DNA of 64,000 nucleotides from Ophiodon elongatus. Taxonomy: Eukaryota > Chordata > Actinopteri > Perciformes > Hexagrammidae. This document shows positions 22,981 through 36,400 of the stretch, piece after piece. Position numbers and translations under genes: made by a program. How positions within the stretch are numbered: position 1 is the first letter of the stretch; the number at the start of each line of letters is the position of its first letter. The stretch spans positions 2,255,001 to 2,319,000 of the forward strand of contig JACSYO010000384.1 of NCBI GenBank assembly GCA_016806645.1, given 5' to 3'. Under the pieces are notes generated by a model, which saw only the letters and a list, made by a program, of their open reading frames with translations, had not been told where the DNA came from and ran no database searches.

Positions 22981-23259
22981 TTACAAACACAACACACAGT
23001 TGTCTCTGTATCCCATCCAGGCATCCTCAATATCATCAGAATGTGTGTTCTGCATGCTAGCAGCTGGTGCCGGTTCATTTTTATCCGTTAAATAAATGAT
23101 GCCAAAGCCAGTGCTGTTACCCCACATGCGCCTCACATATCCAAATTTAAAAACAGCTTCTGTGAAGTTACTGAGAACAGGATGTCCAACTCTATTTCCT
23201 GACTCGCATCCGTGATGACGCTTTGGTTCACTCCATGAGCTTCTCTCTACCGCCTCACC
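22981..23259 (-). other. 92-codon stop-free frame without a start codon, function unknown
   Basis: Reading - strand from 23259 to the TAA at 22981-22983 gives an uninterrupted frame containing HPVLSNFTEAVFKFGYVRRM and NTHSDDIEDAWMGYRDN. It is bounded by TGA upstream and has no ATG near its start. I do not recognise the sequence; it does not match MCAM. It may be chance, a decayed repeat, or an exon. Confidence 0.15.
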
Positions 23260-23394
23260 TCAGGACAACTTTTACATTTTAGCTCCACAAATAATAAACT
23301 TAAGCAGAACTAACTTTAGGCTTTGAGTCTTTTTTTTTTCTCTTTCTTTTTTACATTTTGTGACTCATCACATTCATCCACGCTCAATAGTTAC

Positions 23395-23512
23395 CTCATC
23401 GGGGCCCTTCTTGTCTCCGTTGACCGCCTTGAGGAGGACAGCGTCTTCATTCTTTGTGTTGCTCTTCATCTCCACCACGATGTCGTCTTTGGGGCTCTTC
23501 TCTTTGGTGCTG
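23395..23512 (-). CDS. mcam: mcam exon: cytoplasmic tail
   Basis: It encodes I(S)TKEKSPKDDIVVEMKSN and EDAVLLKAVNGDKKGPDE; human has SELVVEVKSDKLPEEMGLLQ and GDKRAPGDQ. The acceptor is CTGTCAGCAG, so starts at 23512 or 23509 are both in frame (one Ser more or less). Donor GTAACT; the exon ends in phase 0 just before where human has GEKYIDLRH. Confidence 0.85.
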
Positions 23513-26500
23513 CTGACAGAAAGGACGGTCGGCTCGTGGAATTTGACAAAAACAGGTAACTGCAGAGGGACTGGGTATCATTACAAACTCTTCTCTTAAT
23601 ATAAGTTTGTATTTGATATTGGTTAACATTGTTACGACACCCAGGTTTAAGCTTTCTTTTTTTTTTTTTTATATTTCTGCATCAGCATCCTTTTTGACTG
23701 TATGAAATGTGACCTCATTATTTTAAGGTTTTGGTTGCATGTAAGTGGGATAAGCCAAACTTCCGACCTGTCTTTGTGACTAAAATCTTGTCATAAATAT
23801 ATACTTTTAATTTCTGAAAAATCTCAGTAATTTCCTAAATCACCTGGTCACTTTACTGGCCAACATTGCTCGGGGGTAAATAGAGTGCTGCGGACTATTT
23901 CCAGCTGCAGATTAATACACATTTGGTGTTCAAGTGGGAATGTGCAGCAGCAGGACGACGGTGTATGGAGACTTGAGTCAAAATGAACTACAGCGTGGGC
24001 TCACGGGAAAGAAGGAACTGGTTCATTGATGTGTTTTTAATAGTTTTTGGACAACAATGGAGCTCTACGTCACAGAGGAAGAAGACGTTTCAGGCTTTGG
24101 ATACACAGATAATACTCGTAGACATCATCATCAGATTAGAGACGGTACTCACATCTCCTGCTTCCCTGAGCGTCCACAGGGGATCTTCCCCTTCTTGTGC
24201 AGGAAGTAGAGAACGCTGCCGAGGATGGCGAGCAGCAGCAGACACAGAATGATCACCACGATGATGACCCCACTGCCCTCAGCTACACAAACACACAGAC
24301 ACACACCACTCACATGTTAGTGTCTGTCCATGGACACAAGCAGTGCTGTGTATCTGCTGGCTTCATTGTACACCGATATAGTTTCTGTTTACATCAGCGT
24401 CCACACAAAACAATTTGCTTTTGCCTGAGCATACAGCCTCTGTTCACGACTCTCAGGGGTATAACGTTGCACTTAAAGGGCACTTTGCCAGCTTTACACA
24501 TGCATGAAAGTTCACTAGCCTTTTGGTCGTCTTAGCCTGTGAAACATCTCTGGAGGAGCTCTGTCAGGTCTTGGAAAACGACCAAAGCCAAAAGGAAACG
24601 TATTTATGACAAATAGGCTTGCGTTACAAACTGGGGGTGTGACGCTAGACAGACGATGCTGTAGGTTGCATTATGAGAAGAGTACAATACAGTTTATGGA
24701 CTTCACTAGAGACTTAAAGTCAGAATCTGGTTTTTTTTAATCTGTCTCTTGCGAGTCCCCGACTTTATGGAAAAGCAGGGCTGAACGACTGGAGTATCCT
24801 TTTAAAATGTTGAAGAATGAAACATCTGTTCTATACCAACAAATTGAGTTATTTAAACTGTTTTGTTTCTCAAGTGGCATATTTAACAAGTCCGTTTCCT
24901 CAAAAGAAATAATTAGCTGTGCGTGAAATTACTTTTTATCATACTTTTGTGTTATTAAAGTGGCAGGACTGCAGAACAATGTCATTTATTTTGCGCAACA
25001 TCTGTGACCCATTCGTTAATAACCTTTATTTAGATTACTTTATCCATCCAGAATGATTTTCTTCCTCTTTTTCTTTTAAAAAACAAATTAGATTTTGCAG
25101 GTTGGGTTTGTGTTTTTCAAAAGGAAAAACATTTTTATGAACTACTCCACAATGTTCGAGCCCTGCATAATATTTTTTTAAGGAATGGGTTGTATCTGTT
25201 ATGGTTTAATTCAGCTTCTTAATTTTTAACATAACGCAAATACCCAAAACATATTCCTATTCTAGCAGGTCATATTTTTTATGTTTCATAACCTGCAATA
25301 TATCCAACAAAAATGGAAAGAGTCTCTGTATGTCTGTCCTTACATTTTCTTGTGTATTGCTGAGGACCCAAGAAAGCGCAGTGTGGAGGACCAACTCTTT
25401 CAATTGAGGGGACATATGTATTCGTAGTGTGATGTAACCACTGTGTAGTGTGTTGATAGGGGGACCTTATTAACTGTAACACCGCTGTACGGACTGCTGG
25501 GTACAGCTTGCTCTCCGTCGATGTTCGTGAGAGCTTTTCCAACCAAATGACACGTATACTCGAGACCTGCTCGGGGAAGCACCACAGACTGAATATCAGA
25601 AGTGGACGTACTCACTATGACGTCACTCATTGGTTTGTGAACTGCTGTTTTGAAGCCTCGAGATCGGCATCACGGCTCTCGCCATCTTTTTTTAAGTTAC
25701 ATAAGAGGGTGGAGCTAAGTACAACTGAATGCCAAACAAGACATTTTTAGGTGACCAAAAAGATTACAATTAAGTGTCATGAAACTCCCAGACAACGCTG
25801 TGGTAGCGACCTGTCAATCACCTCGTAGCCCCGCCCTAAAGCATCCCCTGCTTTATGGTCTGTTTGACTCTAAATGGACCATAATTTACAAAATGAACAT
25901 CATGCTGTATTGAAGAAGACTTGAAACTAGAGATTGAGACATAAACGCATGTTGACTGAGCTTGCTGCCTGGACGAAACAATATCACGCTAAGTATATTG
26001 CTCGGGACCCGACAACAACGGAGGCCGAGGTAGCCCGTTCCGAACAGGCAGGAACTGCACTAATATATAGATAATATCCAAGTTTATCTTATTAAATGCA
26101 TCATATCTAATTGCCACAGTCATATCTGTGCAGTGGTGTATTCTGTGAGATTTAATTAGTTTATTTTGTCAACAGTTTAGCAATCAGTGTACTATTTCCT
26201 GACACAATCAAATCATCAAACACATTATTTTAAATTCCAGTCATGTTATCTCAGACCTAACAGAATCATTGTCAGCTTTAATCTGAATTTTAATCACTTT
26301 TGATGCATTGGATTATCCAGATCAGCCTTTTAAATATGCTGAATCCACAAAAACTGAGTAAGACGGCGTCATTCTTTTTATAGTTCTGTGTCATAAAACA
26401 GTGATGTAATTCATTCTTAAATTAGATATTCCACTCCTTGTTTAGTGGGTGTGTAGAAAGCTTCGAGATCGAGGGCCTGCGCAAGAATACGGCCGCTATT

Positions 26501-27217
26501 AAACTCAAACAATTAGAGGAGCGAGCGACCAAATATTTATATCCTGGGAGCAACAGAGCACTCTACTCTATATATTTTGACACTGTTGTTTTTAATGGTT
26601 GTGGGTGAGGGAGGTGGCTCTCTGAAATGTTGTTTATTTCCCCATCGTATTCCCCACAGGCAAGTGAAAGTTTTAATGGCATGAAACGACTGCTGAGATA
26701 AAGTCAGAAAATTGCCCCATAATAATGCCACTCTACACACTTCAATTTCACCTGGTGCATAAAAAACATCTATAAAACACAAGACTGTCTGGAAAAGGGA
26801 GACACGTAACTTATTTATGTTTGTTTAACAAATTTAGGGATATACAAATAATGTTTTTGCCACTGCAGAACGTTTGGTCCAAATATCATTAGGGGTGTTG
26901 GCGTGCTTGAATTTGCTGGTGTTATGATTTTTCTCTCTGTATCAAACAGAATATTTAATATGCCCACAGGCCATCCAAAAGATCTGCCAGCAAACTAGAC
27001 AGTCCTGGTATAGAGTCCCTGTATGAAAATCATAAATAATGCATAGAGTCCTCCAACCCATTCATTGTCACGGACAGAACTTAAGTCTGAAGAAGAAACT
27101 CAGCAAAAGGGAAACAAGAGACGAGCAACAATCTTACCAGGAGAGAAGGGAGCAGCTGAAGTGACTCTGGGGACTGGGAACAACAAGAACACACTTTAGA
27201 GTGGGCCCACCAAGACA

Positions 27218-27257
<40 letters not shown>

Positions 27258-29394
27258 TGCACGCACACGCACACGCACACACACACACAGTAATTACAAA
27301 CAATCCCATATTCTTGTGGAGTTGTGAGGGGAGAGCAGCCTATACAATCACAATACTAAATGCTAACACAGCGGTTCGCTGCCACGGGGTCACGACCTCA
27401 ACATTTGATTTTAGATAATAATTGATTTACCGCTTTGTGGTTGTTTGCTTCTATTAACCAGTCAAGCTGCAGTTTTTCATCATATTATCATATTAAATAT
27501 TTGTGTGGACTTGTCATAATAAGGATATCAACTCTTGAGTGATGGCCAAGTCACAGTGACCTTTGACCACCAAATTCTAAATGGGTTCATCCTGGACTGT
27601 TTTGAATGCTATGTGCAGAAGGGTTGTGAACACTTGGATGATACCAGATACATGCTGTGCTTAAAACAAGCCTCATACCTCAAAGTATGTAGTGAACTGT
27701 GGTTAACGTATGAACATTAAGCACAACCCTTTAGATACGGCTTGTGAGCAAATTGGAATAAATGAGAGTCCCAATTTAACATATTTTTATTCTATGCTTG
27801 TACACGGTCTGACATTATAAAACAGGCAACCATCAAGCTCACGATGGTCATTAAAAAGCTATTTTTATACTCCATCACTGATGCCGCCTGAGAGAGCAGA
27901 GCGTTGGCTCCCTGAAAGAACAGAAGCCACATAATGTGCCACCAGTGCTGTCAGGTTGGGATACAGACTGGGATTAAATGTGCTAAAAGATGAAGTGTTC
28001 CTTTAACCTAACAGAGGAATTTTCCAAACTAGCACTGTTTAAATGCAAATGTTCGTGCATACTTCAGAAGATTAAAAAGATAATGGTTTGTGACTGTTTC
28101 AGAGCCTGAATGTGGCCCCCGCTCCGCCCCCACGTGCTCCACCTCACTCGTACAGGCGGTGCAGTGGAGGAGAGGCTCTTACTGGCTCTGATGCTGAAGG
28201 CCTTGACTTCAGTCCCCATGTCATTGGAAGCGTTGCACGAGGCGCTGATGTCCGAGGTGACCCTCACAGACACCACGCTGTGAGCCATGTGCTCGTTGGC
28301 CTTGCTCACCACCTCGTTCCAGTTCTGTGGAGACACACACAAACAGACGCACTTTGTTGATGCACATTTTTATCTCGACATCAGTGAGCATTAAGTATTT
28401 GCAAAATTGAGCATAATCCTAAAATACCGCTGGCCCTGACAACGAGCAAATATATAAAGACTATAATCTCAGATGTGGTAGGTGAAGGTAAACAGCCTCA
28501 CTGTCAACCTGCAAAAGCTTGCTTTAAAATCATCTTACCGTAGTCCCTGTTGTTAATCTACCTCTCTTTTTTGTTGCTGCTTGTTTTTTAAAATAATCTT
28601 GTTTCTCTAGTGATTTTCAATATGGACCAATATTGTTCGTTTGTGTCTGATTGTGTTGTAGCTTAATTTTCACCATTGTTGACTGAATTCTATCCTTCGT
28701 CTTTGAATATTAATTCCCTGTCTTGTTTTGTATATTTCCCTTGTGCTAAATGAAAAATATATTGATAACCTTTTTGGGATTTAATCTATTTTTATTATTT
28801 GTTTTTAATGTTTAGCACTTTGTTTTGAAAGGTGCTATATAAATTATATATAAATTATGATCATATTAGTGTTTATAATAATAGCACTCAGAAGTCCAGG
28901 TTCATTTTGGTTATTTTTGCAGACTTTCTACACATTTATAAAAAGAATTTAGCACCACGTGTATGGTTTAAAAATTAGACAGGCGCTAATAAAAAAAGAA
29001 AACTCTCTGGTGATAATCACTAGAAAATATTATAATAAAGCAAGTAAATGTACTATTGTTCCTCTGTTCATGCACACAAATACAGCAGAAAAAAATGGGA
29101 GGAAATAAACTATAATAACTATAATCAACAAAAACATCCGTGCTTTCACTGTCAGTGTTGGACATTTGGTTTGACTCCTCCACCCTCTCATCATCTTTAC
29201 ATGTCAGCTGTCTATCAGCATCAGCACACACATGACCGTTGTATGATCAGTCAGACTAAACACCTGGCTGCCCATGATGCTCCAGGAGATGCTGGGCAGC
29301 GGATGGCCGTGAGCTTCACAGCTCAGGTTCACCATCCGGCCTGTTGCCTCCTCCAGCTGCACCTCCTGCTCCACTCCCACCAACTGGGGACCAC

Positions 29395-29446
<52 letters not shown>

Positions 29447-30258
29447 ACACACACAGACACACACACACACAGACACACAGACACACAGACACAGACACAC
29501 ACAATATGTATAAGTATAGTCCATCATATTTAGTTACAAGCCTGTAACTCGCTCGCTCTTAATACTATTCCAACATGTCCTCCATGTTTACCTGTTGTCC
29601 TGATAAATTCAAGATAAAAAACATTTCCATAGCACTAATCTATCAGTACAGAACACTATCGGGTCATATTCACCACTCTGCTGCTGCTTTTTTTGGCAGA
29701 AGTACTGTTTTTTATTCAGTAATACATTCCAGTCACTTTTCATTCCATGTTAAGCTACTGTCAAACTGAGCCTCACACTGCCTCCACAGATGCTTCATAT
29801 TAAAAAGCCCTCCAGTGGCTTTACAGGGAAACAATCCTCATCTTTCTTGGTACGGTTTTGAATAAAAAAAAAAGCTCATAATGCAATTCTTTATTGCAAG
29901 CTATAAAGATCGACAAATCCAAACTTCACCTGACTGACCCTTTTAGGAACGTGTTTCAAATCAGAGCTACAGAGGCGTTCATAACCAAAACAGACCTACA
30001 ACAAGAACCATTGTTGCTCGTAAATCCAGCAAGAACAAACTACAGAAATACAGAGTAAAAATCTATATATAGAGACTATTGAAGTTGGTAGAGTGGTGGT
30101 TGGGAGGACTGACCTTGGACAATGATGTGGACGGAGCCACTGGTGTGCAGGGCAGGCAGAGAGGGAACGGTCACCTCACATATGTACTCTCCTGTTGTTT
30201 CATAGGTGGCGTCCTTCAGGTGCAAGGTGTTCCCCTTACCCACCTGCTTCCCATTCTA

Positions 30259-30357
<99 letters not shown>

Positions 30358-30372
30358 ACACACACACACACA

Positions 30373-30408
<36 letters not shown>

Positions 30409-33400
30409 TAGTGAATGAAGACAGGTGATGTTGGATATTGATAATGATCAGTGTATCAGTCAGTGGTGTGGCTCCAAGATTGCAATGTCAGCCAGTGTTC
30501 CACTTTGGTTCAGACTACAATATCTCTGCATCTATTGGATGGATTTCCATTAAATTTTCCACTGACATTTGGGGATTTTTCATCAGGTCCAGATTTTAAT
30601 CTGTCTAATACTAATGGCATCCCATCAGCCTCAGCTGTACTTTGTGTTTACTGCTAATAAGCAAATGTTAGCATGCTTATATGCCACACTAAAACGGTGA
30701 ACATGGTAAACATTACAACCGCTAAACATCAGCATGCTAGTATTGTAGTAGTAATATTATAGCATTGTGAGCATATTAGCATGCTAATGTTCACATTTAA
30801 CTCAAAGAACAGCCTCACATAGGTGTTTCAAATTAAGTTTGCAAGGTCTGCAGCTGATGATGATACTGCTGCTGTTCAAGGGTTTTCCTCCTCGACTTCA
30901 ACTTGAATACTTTTTTACGTCAGTGTGTTAGCATCATTAACTGTAATATATTCAAATTAAGGTTTTGAGGGGCCCTTAAACACTGTTGTTATTGATTCTG
31001 AATTACAGATGTTAAGTGGTTTGTACTGTGCTCTACATTGAAAACAGTCCAATTAATTGCCAAGTCATCATAGTGATTATATACTGTACTGGTTATATAA
31101 TAAATGATGCAACAATTCACGAGCATTCAGCTAGTCTACACATTTTATTTTCTTAGTGCCTGCAATATTTTCAATGGAGACAAATGTGTCCTAACGTCTA
31201 ATGTGTACGTACCTTATACCAGACGGTGTCTGTTTTAAGGGAGGACAGAGCGTTGCAGGTTGCAGTCAGATCTTCTCCTTTGAGCATGAACTCTGAGTCT
31301 TTAGGAACCACCACAGCTGGGTCCAAATCTGAACAACGAACACGGACAAAACACAGGAAACACAAGGTCGGGAGGAAAGAGTTCAATTAAAGGAATCGTT
31401 CATAGGTGTTTATTCGCTTTCTTTTCGAGATCGAGATGAGATTATATAAATATTATGCCTGTGCATTAAGTACAGAGCTGGAATCAGAATGTGTTTAGCT
31501 TAGCATAAGGACTGGAGGCAGGGGCAAACAACGTGGTCCGTTCAAAGCCAAAACATTTGCCAAACATGTTTCACCTCCTCTGTCGTTTCTGTCTCCAAGC
31601 CTGTTTCAAATATATGTTGTGATTATGTTTTCTCGTGTGTATGTGTGACGGTTCCTCACAGTGCACAGTGAGCTGCATTTCTCCTTTGACTTCGGCGTAG
31701 TCGTTGGTGTCCAGAGGGCGACACTGGTAGATGCCACTGTCTTTCCGTGACACGGGCGACAGCATCAACACATCAGCGTGGTTGCTCTCCAAGTCCACAT
31801 CCAGCTCCTGCCACAGATAGTCTCATTTGTAATCAAAATCCATGTTGTGACGATGTAAATGGCATGACAGAAACTAAGGCGTGTTTTTTTGCAACAGATG
31901 TGCTTTTAGGGTGAAGACATACTGTATTTCCAATAGAAATGGAAATTAGCATCTGATTTGTCACAGAGTGTATTCCCATGGGGGACAGTTGCAGACTTAA
32001 GCATTACATTGAAAAGATGACTGAGTTCCTTCAGTTGTATTTGGCGGAAAGAGAGTTAGTGGGTGGAAAACAGGTGATTAATCAGACCTGCCAACTGGAG
32101 TCCTCTTAGGGAGAGATCAAAGACAAGCTCAAAATCCTGCTTTGGTTGCCAGTTTACAATGCCAGTTTTCCCAAACATACTTGGATATATCATTTTTAAC
32201 TTTGTTAATAAAGAGCTGATGACATCTGACAGCTTATTGTCAGAGGTTGATGTAGCTTACAGAATATAAAATATTATTTTCGTCGTTTAAGCCATCATAG
32301 TAACATTTTTACTGAGCACTTTCCCTCCTGAGATCTGAGGACACCAGCTACAAAAGGCAGCCACAATTTACATTGGAGTGCATTAGGTCGAGAAACACAA
32401 GGGGTGAGATACAGACAGAATGTAAACGAATCCTAAATGTTTAACCGTAATATCCAAACCCACTTACTTAGAAGTAAAAATGAAAGCAAACAAAAATGTC
32501 TGTTATATTGTTCATTGCATTGCAAAACTGTGAGTGTGTACAACTATGGTGAGTATATTTGGTCCATAAGAAATCTTATGGACATAACCTACACTTTGAG
32601 TAATCACTTTAAAAGGTTTTCTTTTATTTTCAAGTCAATTGCTTCAGATCTCAGCTGTAAGTTAGTATATATTGTGACATATGATGATGGCAAAAAGTAT
32701 TAAAATAAAACCTAGATTGTAAAACAATTTTCCTTTAATGTCTTAAATAGCTTTTCCGTCCCAAGTCATGTTCACAACAATGACCCATGACTGCCTAGTT
32801 AGTAAACATTAAAAAGGCAGTCAGCTGAGTTTTTGTGTCGTCCACTCATACAATGGACGAGTGTCTGACATGGGAATGAGTGCTACCCATGAGCCCTGTC
32901 AGTGTGGCCTCCGGTCTCAGACCCTGGCCTGGATCTGCAGGGTCAGAGCTGACAGGGCCTTCACAGACCTAGCACACTCATGTCTACATGGGGGCCCTGT
33001 GAGCTCTGCATATCAAAAACATTCCCTACATGTCTCCTGCGTGTCACCCATTCTCTCTTGGGGACTTTAAGGGTGAGAAAATGCCTCCTATTCTTACTTG
33101 TTCTCTGTTGAAAATGAAGGACGGCGGGGGGTTGCCATCACCCTGGCAACGCAGCTCCACAGTATCCCCCTCTTTGACCAAGCCCTGGGGCGACTCCTTC
33201 CACAGCTCCACCATGGTGGTGGGGTCTGGACACACATACACACAATCAAATGAAGCAGGCTGATTCAGCGGGCTGCTGTAGTCTCTCTACAAGTCATCTC
33301 CATAATGCTGACAGCACAGACTGTGTTTGGCTCTGTCTGCCACAGTATCACTAATAAACTCTTACAAACAATGGACCAACAGACAAATAATGAGATTGTT

Positions 33401-36400
33401 AAAATGCATTATTGACAATAAGAACTAAAGGGGTATTTCAGCAATTAATATATCAAGACAGATTATTAAGAGAATGGTCAATTATGAATCCCAGTGCCCT
33501 GTGTAGCTGGTTGAGTAAGAGATGATTGGTTAAGATTAGGCATTGACCTTGAGCAGTTCAGCATAGCCCATTGGTCAGGGCATAGGACCTGAACAAATCA
33601 GGTTACCAGTACCTCGGCGAGCATGGACGCCTGGCCAATCCTAGTGGTTAATGCTACTCAGGGCCCTTTAAAAAGACCAGCTGTAGTTAGCCTGACAAGT
33701 GAAGGAGAACGGGGGTCACATGTCATCAAATACTGTAGATAAGGACATGAACCTGGCAGTGCCGACTTTTCTCCATAACTACAAGTCCGTTGCCCCCAGT
33801 TTGAGCAAATTGACAGAATTGCACTATTGACGAAACAGGAAAAAAGAATGCCTCTTAAACGTTAAAGGTATAATTCACCCAAAAATATACAAATCATATA
33901 GGATATGGTCCCAGAAAAACGTTTTCTATCGAATAGTGTTAAGGAGAGCAGAGTGAATGAAACATTAAAGTGTATCAGTGCAAACAGACTTCGATGGAGG
34001 CCAAACAAAATAAGAATTATTCATAAAAATATCTTAAAAACATTCTGAAAAATTCTGAAAAGTGTCTTGGGCTCATAAAAATACCAAAAATGTAAACACA
34101 AATTTTCATTGCACTGCTTTGTTTGAGTGATACAAAACCTTTTCTGGGACCATAGAGAGCCTAGGGAGGTGGGCACTATATACAATTTATATTGTTTTTA
34201 GGTGAACTTTTCCTTTCACCTAAAGAGAACACATTTAATTTGTAACTAAAAATGAGGAGTCTGTAACTGTACGTGGTCCACAGGCTCTCACAGCAGAGGA
34301 AACACTTAACTCACCAAGTTCAGGTAGGGTGTCCCAAAGATGGAAGATGTTTGCAGCTATGATTACATTTTACTTTTACATTCTGAGACAATGACAACTG
34401 ATGTGATACAAACATGACATGTATACAAAGGCTCAGCGTGAACTCACAGTGAACAGTAATGTTGATGCTGTTGGACTCTACTGTCCTGATGGCTCCAGGG
34501 ACAAAGAAGCTGACCTCACAGGAGAAGTGGACATCCTTGTCCTCCTTCAGCACCTTGTACTCCAGTGTGCTCTGGACGGAGAAGAAGTCACTGGACTGCT
34601 GGGTTACCAGGATCAACACGTTTACATCTGGACAAGACAATGTAGATATGTAAAAACAGACCACAGCCCTTACAGATAGCAGATTAAATGGAGTCATAAT
34701 CAATATTCAAATATACTGTATATAGACTGTAGATATTGCATGGCCATTCATTCAGTATTTCTGCACAGGCTGGATTAGGCTACATTAATAATAGTGGTGG
34801 CTGCTTAGTTTGAAAATCTTAAGAGAAGCTTTAAATGTAAAACAATGACTAAAAGATGCAAAACCATGCTGAGCAGGTAATGTACACCATGGTTTTCATT
34901 TTAGGTTAGGTTGAGCAGGGGACCAAAGTTATGACATGAAAAAAAGAATGCTTGTTCCAAATTTCATGGCAAACTAAACTATATTTGTTTCAGTTTGGTC
35001 CAAACCTGGTATTAAATTAATCTAATATCCATCAATCAATCACTTTCGCCTGCTGACCTGAATCAGAAAGATCTTGCCACGCTTTGTATCATTACCAGTG
35101 CAGTTTCCATGGTGCAGCACATGTTCTCTGTCCATTTGGGCTTACCAGTCAAATTGTAAAATTGGCAGAATGCCAGTCTATTCCAAATCAACTGACCAAC
35201 TGACATTGAGATCCCAGGAGACAAGCCGCTAGCGGGCCCAAACACATCCCAGTGTACTGGGGACAGGGGAATGCCTTGGTACTGTTTCTGAGATACTTTG
35301 GGATTTTACTGTTTGTAGAAGATTTTCATGAATATGCTGACATTTGAAAGAAAAATGTCCTGGACTCAAACCAAAGGGAACACTATGGTGTTACATTGCA
35401 GACCCTCTGAGACAGACACAATGGCCATCAGCTGTTTGCACTCACGTCCTGGTGCAGACACCAGTGGCAGGCCGTTCCTGTACCATGTGATGTTGGGTTT
35501 AGGGAAGCCGTTGCTAGCCTCACATGATGCAACCTGGATGGAGAATCACATTGACATATATTTATTATCTTAAAGTTGGTCATTTCAGCAATCTACAAAT
35601 ATTGTATACATTATTATTATTGTTTTGGTTGACCTCAGTGTCTACAATTAAAAGGGACCCACCTTAGATGGAACCTCATTGGTTATGGATATTCCAGTAA
35701 GGACACCCTCGATCACTGGAGCCTCTGGAGGAGCTGAATCAGGAAAATATTCACTTCAGTTATTTCTAAATAAATACATCATTAAACAATCGTATGACTT
35801 TGTATCTTCCTTTCAACAGTTGTTTGTCTGACCCAGAAGAAGTGTGCCGTGAGCCTCTCACCAAACACTCGGAGGTGGGTCTTGCCCTCAGCGTTCCCGG
35901 CAGCCAGCCCGTTAACCTGGCAGAAGAATTCCCTCTCATCATAGAGCTGGACATCTTTGATGGTGAGTCGAGTTCCCTGCTGGTCTGGGGTCACCTCGAT
36001 GCGACCGCTGTAGTCTGTGTTGTCGTCCACCATCTGCTGACTGCCATCGCTGTAGAAGATCCTCACACGTGCGCTGTTACCTGCAGCTTTCTGTGGGAGG
36101 ACACAGCAGTTTAGGGTTAAATCAGTGGAAACGTTTGCTCATGTATTTGGGTGATATTGGGCAGTTTTGCTGACAGGTATGATGGTTAAAACATGTGTCC
36201 AGCAGGTATTTATCAATCTAGCATTCATCAATCAATCACTGTCACCTGCTGACCTGAGTCAGACAGATCTGGACACGCTCTATGTTGTTATCAGTGTAGT
36301 ATTTGTGTTTGTCACGGCGATAACCGCTGTCCTCTAAGAGTGGGTTGCACACTGACCTGACACATTCTAGTGTCTGTAGTTCTATTATTTATTACATCAT

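Larger units (their letters stand above)
19400..23394 (-). other. mcam: probable mcam 3' UTR and downstream DNA
   Basis: No conserved coding exon is found here apart from uncertain candidates for the final mcam exon. It contains (TG)n/(CA)n tracts and at least two dispersed repeat fragments. Confidence 0.4.

Noticed and set aside
23509..23559. Acceptor at CCTCTGCAG (exon start 23559) for the mcam tail
   Set aside because: It puts the tail in a frame that reads ITCFCQIPRADR and hits a stop, losing the conserved DDIVVEMKS; the inner CAGCAG acceptor restores it.
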